From the NCBI GenBank assembly GCA_032871835.1, contig CM065296.1, forward strand, positions 119,856,146 to 119,920,145: 64,000 bases of DNA. The letters are read 5' to 3'. Both the position numbers and the translations under genes were made by a program. This DNA is from Dipteronia dyeriana (lineage: Eukaryota; Streptophyta; Magnoliopsida; Sapindales; Sapindaceae). Each line of letters begins with the position of its first letter. The stretch's first letter is position 1. Shown in pieces: positions 32,423 through 44,822 of this stretch. The notes under the pieces are model-generated. The model made no database searches. It was given only the letters and a program-made list of their open reading frames with translations, and had not been told where the DNA came from.

Positions 32423-34536
32423 TTACAGAATGGCACACCGGCGTTTATCGGCTTTTGTATTATGAAGCTTCTTAATCTCTCCGTTTGCACCTTTAAGATT
32501 CTCATTAAGCTTCTGGAGTTTATCATTCGACTTCTGTAGAGCTATTTTTGCATTCTCTTCTGCCTTCTGTCGTGCAGCTTGCTCCTCTGCCAGTTGCTGT
32601 ACATGCCTAGCAGTTGTTTGTGTGAGTTTCAACTCAACCTAGTGACAAATTGAAATTATCAATATGAGTAGAATACCATTTACTCCTAGAGTGCCAATAA
32701 ATATATAGTGCTTGGTACGTAGATAAATGATTAAGATAAAATAATATTTAAATAAATGGACAGATCAACCAAAAATGATAAATATTTATTAAAAATAGAT
32801 TCAAATATTTATGCCAAGATTTAGAGCAGAAAGAGGATGAAAAGAGAAGAAATTCCGTCTGAAATAAAAATTTTGTATACCACACCACTTATGTGAACCA
32901 GAACAGTATTTACTTGTGCTTCCTCTGAACAAGCATAAGTTAAGATGAGCAAACCATTGGAAATACTAATGACTATCTTAATTTCAGCAAAAAAAAAGTT
33001 CAGAGACGTAGACAAAACATCCAACGGGTTATTGTCGTCAAATCACAAACAGTCCAGGGTGGTTAAGGATGCATGCAGGCATGCAGCTGCACTCTTTACC
33101 CCATTTGGCATCACAATTAATGAGGGAATTGAACACAAAAGCCAGCGATATATTCAAATAACAGTAAGTATAAAAAATACCATTTCAGTAATTTGCTTCA
33201 GCTTGTCATTATAAGATCTTTCCAGATTCTCCTTCAGCTCTGAAATTTCCGTATTCGATTTTTCCTTTAGTGACTCAATCTCTTTTTGATGACTCGACCT
33301 CAGCCTCTTTTTACAAATAAGGAAATTTTTGTCAGATTTTTTGATGGGAAAAGACTGCGTGCATTGAAGATGATAAAGAATATGAACGAACAAACTGACC
33401 TTCAACTCAGTAAACCACTCATATGTATATGGCTGCGCACCATTCTGTGCTATGACCATGTTAACAAGAGAAAGAAGCTCTCTAACTTGTTCAGCTTTCT
33501 TGGTTTTATCATTAGTCTTGTTATCAAACAGCACTCGACGATTTCGGCAAAGATTCAAAATGTTCTATACAAATTATAAAATGATCATTTTTTTAAGAGA
33601 AGTGTATATATATATGTTAGCATTTATCACTAAGATCGATAAACTCATAAACATTTCAAGATTCCTAAAGTGTGATGATGTTAAACAAAAAAATGCGTTG
33701 TAATAAATCAGCAGTTACTATAGATACAATATCGGATGCATTCACATACAATTTTTTAAAACAGAGAACTTTATGAAAACACTAGAAAAGGAGAAGAACT
33801 AAAAACAGAGAACTTTATGAAAACTGAAATCCAACAAAGTAAAATGGATTTTATCAAAGCATGTTGCGGTTCAGAAGGTAACCTTCAAAGGCTCTGGACA
33901 GTCACCACCACCCAAATAACCTTCTAATGTTTCTTCATTTTCTTCAAGTTCATCCCCACCAGTGAAGACTACAATCATGTAGTCTGTAATTTTGCTGTTA
34001 AAGATAGTCTGCAAGCTGAGTATCGCAGCTTCTTCTTCTTTTGTAAAACGATTCCTAACTGACAAAACTACAAGGACCGCATGGATCCCGTCCTTGGCCA
34101 AATCAACACATCTGGCAATCTCTTTGCCAATAAATTCAGATTCAACGGAAGAATCAAAGAGTCCTGCGATAGAACATCATGTTAGTTTATTTACCACAAA
34201 CATATTAATTAACAAGCATGAAAAAACAGGTGACAAAGCTAGTGATAACCAAAATTCTCAAACACAAATTAGATATATGGAATTACAACTTTGTCAGGTC
34301 ATACCAGGAGTGTCAATAACATTAATGATTTGACCATCACTTGTTACAGTTCCCTTCAATTCACAAGTACTGGTAACACCAGCCGAACTTCGCCTCGACT
34401 TGAAGGCCTTTGTATTACCAAGAATGCTGTTGCCTGTTGCACTCTTTCCATTGCCCGTTCGTCCAACTAAAACCACAGTCCGTACCCCACTGACTGGAGT
34501 GAGATCCCGTTCCACATCTGTCGAACATGCAGCCAT
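32423..34536 (-). CDS. AIG1-type GTPase, copy B (five coding exons, 339 residues)
   Basis: Exons, in coding order: 34305-34536, 33883-34163, 33400-33564, 33181-33306, 32423-32638, with the same lengths (232, 281, 165, 126, 216 nt) and phases as copy A. The P-loop exon gives the same protein as copy A; the other exons hold about 19 differences, seven of them in the 42-residue fourth exon. The acceptor before exon 4 reads AAAAG here and AACAG in copy A. The C-terminus ends RRCAIL, keeping the CaaX-like tail. A 5' untranslated acceptor is present at 34582. No stop or frame break seen, so this copy also looks functional. Same family and likely role as copy A. Confidence 0.93.
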
Positions 34537-35078
34537 CGTACAAAGCCTAAATCACCAGCAACGCACAAAAACACAATTTTACTGCAAGATAAGAAGAAAC
34601 AAATGTAACTCACAACACATATCCCTTAGATTAAAATCCCTTAGACATTACTATATAATTCCACGGTTCCACTCCATCGAAATATTAATATTTCGATTAC
34701 TTTTACGTACCCTTTTAATCAAAATCATCAACCGTCTGTATTAAATAAGGTCCACAAATATCCTACTTCAAAAGATCTAACAATAATACATTAAAGTTAA
34801 AATTTTGAAAAAATAACCATTACTTTAATCTGAAGTGCCAACCAAACTCCTCTAATTTCTCTAACCCTGATGATGTTTTCAATCATGTGTACCGTGTCCA
34901 TATAGATACAATACAAACAAGTAAAACAAAAACTATAAAACTGATCAACCCATTAAATTTAAAGATGGTCCAGTTATTAATGTTAGAATCACTAGTACCA
35001 CACAAAGATGAAGATCAGACGGAATTAAGAACAACCTAGATGAAGGGATTCGAAAACATTGAAATAAAAGTGTAGCGG
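34537..35078 (-). promoter_or_regulatory. Probable 5' untranslated intron of AIG1 copy B
   Basis: TTCTTCTTATCTTGCAG ends at 34582 on the minus strand; the nearest upstream donor is CCAG then GTAAGCAATC with the exon end at 35091. Arrangement as in copy A. Confidence 0.6.
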
Positions 35079-37122
35079 GAGATTGCTTACCTGGAAAGGG
35101 AGAGACAGAGAGAGATAAATAAAAAGATTGCATCAAATGATGATAGAAGATAATTGAATTGAAATTAAGAACAACTAACAATGAATTAAAAAGTGTAACA
35201 GGATATTACTTACTTGGAGAGGGAGAGAGAGAGAAAGATAAAAAGATTATGTCTAATGATGATAGAAGAGAATTGAATTGGAATTAAGAACAACCAACAA
35301 TGAAATAAAATGTGTAGTATGAGATTACTTACTTGGAGAGGGAGAGAAAGATAAAAATAAAAAGATTGCGTCTAATGATGGTAGATGAGAATAGAATGGA
35401 AATTAAGAACAACCAACAATAAAATAACAAGTGTAGTAGGAGATTACTTACTTGGAAAGGGAGAGAAAGATAAAATAAAAAGATTATGTCTAATTATGAT
35501 AGAAGAGAATTGAATTGAAATTAAGAACAACCAAGAATGAAATAAAGAGTCGCATGAGATTACTTACTTAGAGAGGAAGATGGAGGAAAGATAAAAAATA
35601 TATATACTAAGTCTAAAAATGATACATGGGAATTGAATTGAAATTAAGAACAACCAACAATGAAACAAAAGTGCAAAAGTGCAATAGTAGATTACTTACT
35701 TGGAGAGGGAGAGAAAGATAAAAATAAAAAGATTGCGTCTAATGATGAGAGAAGAGAATTGAAATGAAATTAAGAACAACCGACAATGAAATAAAAAGTA
35801 TAGCAGGAGATTACTTACTTGGAGATGGAGAGAAATATAACAATAAAAAGGTTGTGTTTGATGATGATATAAGAGAATTGAAATGAAATTAAGAATACCC
35901 AGCAATGATATAAAAAGTGTAGCAGGAGATTACTTACTTGGAGAGGAAGAGAAAGATAAAAATAAAAAGATTGTGTCTAATGATGGTAGAAGCTAATAGA
36001 TATGAAATTAAGGCCAGTTTGGTATTGATGTGCTATGGGGAGAAGCGCTTTTGGAATTGTTGTTAGGGGAATTGATGTGGGAATGATCAGCTGAGTGTTT
36101 GGTAAACTGATTTTCAAAAGAGCTGTGAGAACTAAAAGCAATTTCAATGTGTTTGGTAAAGTGAAAAAAAAAGTGTTGTGAGTGTTTAAAATAACTAAAA
36201 GAACATAGACATCTAAATGGTACTAATCTGCTATAATTTATATTTTTCTTGTTTATTTGTGTTTAGTGTTAAGTGTTATATAATTATGGTACTTTATTGA
36301 ATTAATTAGTCCCAATTTTTATTCTACTTTATTTAATTAATTAGCCCAATTTCTTTATTTCTTTATTTTATTTCACTTTATTTTTTTATTTCATTTTTAT
36401 TCTACTTTATTGAATTAATTATCCAAATTTTTTTATACAGTTATGGTAACTTTTTTTTTGTACAAAAATATAAGTCCAATTTTTTTTGTTAAATTTCGTT
36501 AAAAGCAAGGACAAAGTTGGAAAGTTAGTAAAAATTCATTTAATATCACTGTAGCGCATTTTCTAAAAGCAGAAGTCAAAATCCAAAAGCATATATTTGT
36601 AGCTTCTCAACAACTCAGTTGGGAGAAGCTAAAAATGACCAAAAGCACTTCCCCGCGATTTTAGCAAACACCATGTCTTAGGTTCAGAAACACTTTTGAC
36701 CCCAAAAGCAACTGGGGAAGCAATACCAAACTGAGCCTAAGAACAAACAATAATAAAAAAAATTGTAGTAAGAAATTACTTACTTGGAGATGGAGACAAA
36801 GATAAGAATAAAAAGTTTGCGTTAATGATGATAGAAGAGAATTGAATTGAAATTAAGAATAACTAACAATGAAATAAAAAGTGTAGCATGAGATTACTTA
36901 CTTGGAGAGGGAGAGAAAGATAAAAATAAAAAGATTGCGTCTAATGATGATAGAAGAGAATATAATTGAAATTAAGAACAACCAACAATAAAATAAAAGT
37001 TGTAGCAATAGATTACTTACTTGGAGATGGAGAGAAAGATTAGAATAAAAAGATTGCGTCTAATGATGATAATGATGATATAAGAGAATTGAATTGAAAT
37101 TAAGAATAACCATCAATGAAAT
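35079..37122 (-). repeat. Tandem array of about 118-bp units carrying splice donors, copy B
   Basis: Eleven units (near 35085, 35208, 35331, 35443, 35558, 35692, 35814, 35932, 36777, 36897, 37017), in step with copy A. The donor core GTAAGTAAT is kept in nearly all of them. The twelfth unit of copy A is only a short remnant here (about 38255-38285). Confidence 0.8.
36012..36737. mobile_element. Tourist-like MITE, copy B
   Basis: Ends GGCCAGTTTGGTATTG and CAATACCAAACTGAGCC with TAA on both sides (36009-36011, 36738-36740). 726 bp; includes a segment around 36585-36665 missing in copy A. Confidence 0.85.
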
Positions 37123-38253
37123 TGACGCAACGGTGTATGGCGAAAATAAGAATGATCACTTTGTAGAACCTCGAGGCACACTCAGACTAACCTTGACGTA
37201 GCGACCGGTAGTTACCCAAGCATGAACTGCCATGCAGGGGCCATCATTCCCTAATCTTCGTTAGAAAATGGTACTCTCGAATCCTCAAAGAGCATGTCGA
37301 ATCCACGACAGATAAATGTTTCAAAGGAACGATTTTATTAAAATCAATCAAATGTTTAAAAGTTATAATAATTGGAAATAATATGACTATTTATAATAAA
37401 CTAATCCTAATACGACTCGAATACGACATTCCTTAAAAAAAACAAGAAAAGATCAAAACTAATCAGAATCTTCTAAGATTCATGACTCCTAACTTGTCAA
37501 GAAAACAAAGATCAAATCTTACCCCAAAGGTAAGTTTGATTTATTTCCAAAACCTAAATTTAATTTCTAATCAAACTTATTAAACAAGAAAAGATCCAAA
37601 TTAACAAAATAAAAAAATAAAAAAATTGTTCGACATGGGCCGCGGTTACTTCATCTTTGTTCTACATCAGTCACCCTTTCTTGAAAAGAACGCGTCCTCG
37701 AGTTCGGTTGAAACACGTGGAAAGACGGGTAAACAAAGAAGAACCCATATTTATCTTGTGGGAGTGGTAAATGCCAACAGAAAAATCTCTTTGTAGTTCA
37801 TCTCAAATCCATAACGACACCACAACAATCGTCCAACGGAATGCAGAAGATGTCCAAGCTATTCGCCACTGGAGATGCCTTTTGGTTGCGGCTTGGACCG
37901 CTAGACACCTATAGAGGTTTGGACAATAGCGATTCCTCGTTGCTAGATTTTCCCATCCCTTATAGTATTCTCCTCCTCTTAAAATTAACTCGTCCTCGAG
38001 TTTGGCAAGGTTTTGTTTGGATGGATAATACTTCAAATGTACCATATTGTCAATCATTGGCTTGAACAAATATACTTCAGATGGCAAGAACAATGTTGGA
38101 TCTTCAAAATCCAAATCAAGAAAAATAATCTTCAAATTACCCCAAAAAAATTATGTGGATTTTCAAATAAGTTATCACCCTTGGAAACTTTATCAATAGA
38201 AATTGATTTAGTTTCCAGTTTTACTTCAACCACATCTAAAGTGCAATCAATAT
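37123..38253 (-). mobile_element. Truncated short LTR retrotransposon, copy B
   Basis: Left LTR 37123-37669 and about 580 bp of the inside are kept; the rest of the inside and the right LTR are gone. At 38253 the sequence jumps to what lies at about 26690 in copy A, so about 1.4 kb was deleted after the duplication. Confidence 0.88.
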
Positions 38254-38285
38254 CGATAGAAAAGAATTGAATTGAAATAAGAAGT

Positions 38286-39045
38286 TGTACAAAATTTATA
38301 AATAGTGACAAAATAATAGGGGGTACAAATCTACAGTTTTCCTCTTAGGTTTTCTTTGAACGTAAGGTGAGAGTTTCCCTCTAGCCTTTTCCTATAAAAG
38401 ACCACCTCTGCTCTCTGCCTGCGTTGGGACCACCGTGAATGTAAAGGATATTGCCCTATTATGCAGTTCCCTATCGATCAAGGAAAAAGATGCCCTATAA
38501 CGCGGAGTGGATTATAAACTCGTATTTGGGTCGCTTGGAGCACCTGAAACGGGGTCCAACTTTACAGAGTCATAAATTTCGTATGCGGCCTCAGAATTAC
38601 TATTATAATTTTTTTTCAGAAAGCCCAGGAAGAGCTTTACTATTTATCCCCGAAATTTCATTTTCGATGATTAGGTCTGGAAGAGGCCCAAAAAAGGCTA
38701 TTTAGATGGTTGTGTTGGCACTTAAGGTTTCTTCACAATAATTTAGTAATTTTCCTTTTTGTTTAGTATTATTTTTTTTCCTTTTTAGTTGGGATTTATT
38801 TTTTGATTTCGATTAGCAATATTAGAAGTCATGGAGATCTCGATTCGTTGAGGAATTCAATTTATTTTTCTATTTAAACCATTTGTCTGGGTTTTTGGAT
38901 TAGTGTTTTTTATGAATAAATATTCTCAAGTTTATCTCATCATTTTCCTTCTTTTTTCCTGGTATTCATCAGAATCAACAGAGACTTAGAACATTGGTTG
39001 ATCATATCCGTCTGATTATCTTTCTCAAAGCTTCCATCTACATCA
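38286..39045 (+). repeat. 5' LTR of the Ty3/gypsy element, copy B
   Basis: 760 bp, TG...CA, closely matching 26719-27478; followed by the TTGGTATCAAAGCC primer site. This LTR begins the longer gypsy copy that extends to 47762. Confidence 0.88.
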
Positions 39046-39080
39046 GTTTGGTATCAAAGCCTAGTTGAAGTTTCATCGTC

Positions 39081-40115
39081 ATGTCGCAAAGAAGATGTAC
39101 GAATTTCCCAAATGCTCGTGAGGCCCTAGTTGACGAAGTTTATGAATGTGACGAGATCGCACAGCTACAACAACGATGAAGGTGTTGAAGCAACAGGTTG
39201 TTACTATGGCACGACAGAATCATGAGGCTACAAATCCGCCGACTGCGGATGAGGAATCTGTTGATGATGAAAACTAGTTTGATCCTTTTCAACCGAGACA
39301 GAAAAGACCTTCGGTTGATGATTTGAGGCGATGAGAGTCAAGATTCAAGGTTTATATTCCCGAGTTTCACATGGGTATTTTGACTAGATCGCTCCAGTAG
39401 AAGAAGTTTCGGAGTTCAAGCAAGTTCCGGAGGACAAACGTGTTTCGTTGGCTGTAACAAGGCTTAGAAGATGTGTAGGGGCTTGGTGGCAACAATTGAA
39501 ACTAACCAGAAACATGCAAGGTAAACCCAAGACCGTTGCTTGGGAGTAGATGAAGAAACATATGCGAGTAGCCTTTTTACCACATAATTATAATTGGCTC
39601 ATGTTTCAACGATTGTAGAATCTAAAGCAAGGCAATCAATTAATTGACAACTACACTGTGAAGCTTTACCAAGTGATTTCAAGAAACGCCATTGTAGTGT
39701 CGGATGATTTGCGAGTCTCACGGTACATAGGAGGGATATGGATTCAGTATTAAGACGTTCTCTACTTGTTTGATTGAATGACAGTGTCAGGAGCTTATTT
39801 GAGAGCCATACAGCTGGAGAAACAGTTAGCGTAAAAAGATACGAGTGGGGTTAGTTTGGGACAGAGTAAAAATAATAGTCGTGTAGCAGTTCCACCATCC
39901 ACTTATACGAAGCCAACCATACCACCAGTGACTGCGGCACCAGCTTCACGACCTCACTGTTTTAGTTATGAAGAAACTAGGCATAAGTTTGCACATTATA
40001 AGAAAGGGCTAAGAAATGGGTTGTTTGTGGATTCTGAAGAGGTGCAAGAAGACTCGAACTACCTTGAGGCTGATCCAACATACAATGACACCGAGGTGAC
40101 TGAGGAAGAGTGTTT
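39081..40115 (+). pseudogene. gag: gag of the gypsy element, copy B (broken)
   Basis: Same as copy A with extra stops. The segment 39856-40212 stays open over the degenerate zinc knuckle (HCFSYEETRHKFAHYKK) and an acidic tail (EEVQEDSNYLEADPTYND) up to the CACTA insertion. Confidence 0.8.
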
Positions 40116-41646
40116 CACTACAAAAAAATGGTATTTTCCGACGAATAAATGTCGTCGGAAAAGACGATTTCCGATCGGAAAATATGATTTTTCGACAGAA
40201 AAAGGCCGTTAGAGGCCTTAAAAAATTCTCTCGTCACAAATAACCATTTACCGACGAGCCGTCATAAATATGACCATTTTCGACGGTCAAGGCCGTCAAA
40301 AAAATAAAAATGCCATCGATAATAGTAATTATAGGTGATCAAAATTACTAATATTTCCGAAGGCTTACCTTTATTTCCGACGGGGTAATGAAAAATAAAA
40401 TGATGCACGCCATATCACTTAATCGCCTAAGCTAATTCTATGCATTTCATATGGTTTGAACCCGTGACCTCAATGATAGATAGTAAATGTTACTCTTACC
40501 GTTTTACTATAATTTTATATTTGATATTTTTTGCATGCTATTTATATATATGCTATTGATATGCTTGAATACTATCTAATTAAATATATACAATATTTAA
40601 ATATAACTATTGATATTGTTTTCTAAAATAATGTTTTTAATAAAATATTTCCCTTATCTGATAAAAAATTACATTTTTCTATTTTATCTTGAAATATGAT
40701 ACATATATTATATCCTTTTTGATTTTATTTTTTATAATCAACATTATACTAAAAAAATTAATAATTTAAACTTATTTCGGTAAAATTTATAATTACTTTG
40801 TATGATAAACAAATAGATATTAAAAAAAATTATTAGAGTTTTTTTTTCAAAAAAATATGATATAGTATTGTCATTAAACATAATTATAAATAATTAAATA
40901 TTCTTGTAATTACTAATAATTTTGCTAAATTTTATATTTATTTTATTTAGTTAGATATACACATAAAGTAGACTTTTTATTAGTCCCATTGTTTTGTTCA
41001 TAAAGTCTGGTTCCTATTATCTAATTTTCTTACAGTGATCGCCATATTTTTTTTTTTTTACATTTTCTATGACATTATTTGAAAAATTCAAAATTAATTA
41101 TAAATATTTGGTGAAAAATTTGACAGAGTGATTTTGCTAAAAAAATAGTGTTAAATAAAAAATAACACATATAGTGATACATTTAAAATATTGATATACA
41201 AGTCACATTTTTTTTTTCTAGTGTATAAACTATCAATTACATTATATTATAATTTATTAATTAATATTATGATAATAAATTAATAATTTTTTCCATGACA
41301 ATGTCATAATAAATAATATAGAAAATAGTACTACATTTTCGATAATGTAATTGCCCTTAAAATTAATTCAAATTAAATTTTATTATTTTCGATGACATAA
41401 AAAATACCATCGAAAATATGGACTATTTACGATGGCCTAATAACCGTCGGAAATATTGTATTATTTTTTTCATAATTCTGACGCATAAAGCCTATTTTCG
41501 AAGGTTTTTCGACTGTCGAAACTGTGGTATTACGTTTTGACTCATTTCAGTCGGCTCTAATATGGCCATCGGAAAATGTACTATTACCGACAACAATTAG
41601 TGCCGTCAGAAATAGTTCGTCACTACTAGACATTTTGTTTGTAGTG
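40116..41646. mobile_element. Non-autonomous CACTA element, copy B
   Basis: Starts CACTACAAAAAAATGG and ends TTTGTTTGTAGTG; 1531 bp. It has the same subterminal TTCCGACGG repeats and AT-rich middle as 28549-30081. Its left end is closer to the perfect CACTA form than copy A. Confidence 0.88.
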
Positions 41647-44600
41647 CTTGGAAGGCGACTATAGGACGTTACTGGTGGTCTGTAGTAGCTGTCTGGCTCC
41701 CCATGGCAAACCTTTGCCTAATGTGTTTCAATAAACCTATACAATCGGTGGGAAAATTTGTAGATTCATTGTTGACTCAGAGAGTTGTGAAAACGTGATT
41801 TCTGATGAGGTGGTTCGAAATTGCAACTGCTAATTGAGGATCATCCGCGGCCATACAAATTGACATGGTTGGACAAAAAAAATGATGTAACATAGACCCG
41901 GAGGAGCCAAATCTCCTTCTCAATCGAAGCAACCGACAGAGAAAAGGAATGGTGTGATGTTATCGTCATCTATTACTGAGAAGATCATGGTTATAACCGA
42001 AGACTAATTATGATGGTTTCCTAAACACCTGTACCTTTTCATTTAATTAGATTAAAATTGTGCTCTTTCCAAAAAAAGAAACTGCAAGAATCATACCGCT
42101 AGACGAGAGCAACAACTTGCTATAATTGGCAAAGTTTGAAGCAGAGGTGAGAGAGACTGGAATAATGTATGTGTTGATAGGAAGATAGAAGACTAAGTCT
42201 AGCCACGTACCTAGTGTTGTGGAGCTGATATTGGAGGAATTTAAGGATATGTTTCTAGCAGAATTACCTGACAGCCTACCTCCGATGTGAGATATTTAAC
42301 ATCAAATTGATTTCATGCCGGGAGTAACCTTACCTAACAGGCCCTACTATCGGATGAGCCTCAATAGGCATAAAGAATTACGACGCCAAGTGGAAGAGTT
42401 ACTACTGAAAGGGTACATTAGGGAGAGTCTCAGTCCCTGTACAGTTTCGGCTTTCCTAACCCCAAAGAAAAATGGGTATTGGAGGATGTTTGTCGATAGC
42501 CGAGCAATAAACAAGATCACTATCTATTACAGGTTTCCAATTATGAGGTTGGACGATTTGTTGGAACAATTAAGTGGAGTTGCGGTCTTTACTAAGCTTG
42601 ATTTGAAGACGGTTATCACCAAATTCATATCCGTCCAGGGGATAAGTGGAAAACAGCCTTCAAGACTCAGGAGAGACTTTTTGAGTGGTTAGTAATGCCT
42701 TTTGGGTTGTCAAACATGCCGAGTACGTTCATATGGGTGATGAACCAAGCCTTTCGACCTTATATTGGTAAATGCGTGGTGGTTTATTTTGATGATATCT
42801 TGATTTACATCGCTAACTTGGAGATGCATCTGTAACATATTAGAGAAATTCTTTTGATTTTACGTAAGGAAAAGTTTTTCGCGGCAACAAAGAATTGTGT
42901 ATTCATGACCCATCAGGTCATTTTCTTGGGGTATATCATGTCCTCGGAAGGGTTATCAGTAGATCAATCAAAGATTGAAGTAATTCAACAATGGCTGCAA
43001 CCATAGACAATTACTGATGTGCAAAGTTTCCATGGTCTGACTTCGCTCTATTGGTGTTTAATCCCTTATTTCAGCAGCATCACGACTCTAGTGACCAACT
43101 GTATGAAGTCTGACATCGAATTCGTAGTGTCAGCCGAAGCGGAATAAGCATTTTAGGAAATCAAAAGAAGAATGACCAATACCTATTCTTGTTCTCCTAT
43201 ATTTTTCTAGTCCTTTTGAACTATTCTGTAATGCTTCGAAGCTGGGAATTGGGGCACCTTTTAGTCAGAATGGAAGACATATGGCTTATTTATGTGAAGA
43301 GTTATTGGGAGTAAAGATTCGTTACAACATATATGATGATGAGTTCTACGCTGTGGAGCAAGCGGTCATACATTGTCTACACTATTTTTTCTTACAAGAA
43401 TTTATCCTTTACACAGACGGTGACACACTCAAGCATATTGGAAGCCAGGATAAGGTTTCCTCATGACATGCTACTTGGGCAGCATACGTTCAACAGTTAA
43501 CATTTGTCATCAATCACAAGTTAGGGGCATTGAACAGAGTTGCTGATGCATTCAGTCATTGGTGGAATTTGCTATTCGACATGAGAGTGATGGTATTGGG
43601 CTTCGACACTTTTAAAATTTTGTACCCCTCTGATCTGTTTTTTGCTATTGTGTTGGAAGAATCCAGAACGGCCAACAATATGATTTTGTTCTGCAAGATG
43701 GCTTTCTTTTCAGGGGAAATCAGTTATGTGTCCCAAATTCTAGCCTCCTAGTCATAATTATACAAGAATTTCCTCAAGAAGAACACATGGGGTGTGATCG
43801 AACTTTCCAGTTGGTGGCTGCATCTTATTATTGGCCGACCATACGGAGGGAAGTTGGCCGATTCTTGGAGAGGTGTCGATTTTGTTAGGTCTCAAAGGTA
43901 AGTGCTACAAATGCTGGATTATATATGCCTATCTCGGTTCCTGACCACCTTTGGTATGATATCAGCATGGATTTCATGTTAGGGTTGCCATAGACACAAC
44001 GAGGTTTTAATTCGATCTTTGTAGTTGTTGATAGGTTCTCTAAGATGGCGCACTTCATTCTATACAAAAAGACTACTGATGCTATCAATGTTGATTAGCT
44101 TTTTTTTTTTTGGGAAGTTTATCATCTTCATGGATTGCCAAAGTTCATAGTTTTCGACTGAGATACACGCTTCCTCAGCCATTTTTGGCAAAGTCTGTGG
44201 AAAATATTGAACACGAAACTCAATTTTAGTAGTGCTTATCATCCCTAGAATGATGGGCAAACTAAGGTGGTTAACAAATCCTTTGGAAATTTTCTACCCA
44301 TATTGGTGGGTGATCAGTTATAGACATGAGACCAGAAGCTCAGTCAAGCCGAGGTTGCTCACAATTATGCCGCTAATTGTAGTACTCAGTTCAATCCATT
44401 TGAAATGGTGTATGACTTTCTTACACGGTGTCCACTCGATCTAGCTTTATTGCCAACCAGTATGAAAGTCAATCGCAAGGCAGAAGACTTTGCCACTCAA
44501 TTGCAAGACATCCACAATATGGGTGATTGCTCAGTATAAGCAGGTTGTGGATCACAAGTGGCTTCAAGTCGACTTTAATTTGGGAAACTTTGTTTTGGCG

Positions 44601-44822
44601 ATGCTAACTAGGGATCACTTTTTTGTGGGTGAATATAACAGGCTTTCAGTAAGAAAAATCAGGCCAGTCGAGATTGTCAAAACAATAACCTGTTAATCCA
44701 TATTTGAATGGCCGATGTGTTCAATGTTAAGGACCTGATTCCTTATTATGGTGATTTAACATCTGAGGATGAACAGAGGCTGAATTCGGGGTCGAATTCT
44801 TTCCAACTTGGGGAGGATAATT
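41647..44822 (+). pseudogene. pol of the gypsy element (protease, RT, RNase H, integrase), broken
   Basis: Protease remnant to about 41980. [34 protein letters not shown] (about 42455-42510) and the YFDDILIY box with its two Asp (about 42785-42808). RNase H remnants at about 43200-43550. Integrase: [20 protein letters not shown] (about 43915-43975), [13 protein letters not shown], a degenerate TRFLSHFW segment, DGQTKVVNK, then GNFVLAMLTRDHFFVGEYN at 44584-44640. At least ten stops or frame changes. The pol end is about 44822. Confidence 0.8.

Larger units (their letters stand above)
30390..41953. repeat. Segmental tandem duplication, copy B
   Basis: About 11.6 kb matching copy A in order and strand: MULE end, AIG1 gene, donor array, MITE, LTR element (truncated), gypsy 5' LTR and gag, CACTA, protease. 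Differences from copy A: one 380-bp unit instead of three, a long TA run at about 32285, a fuller MITE, and loss of about 1.4 kb at 38253. Confidence 0.95.
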
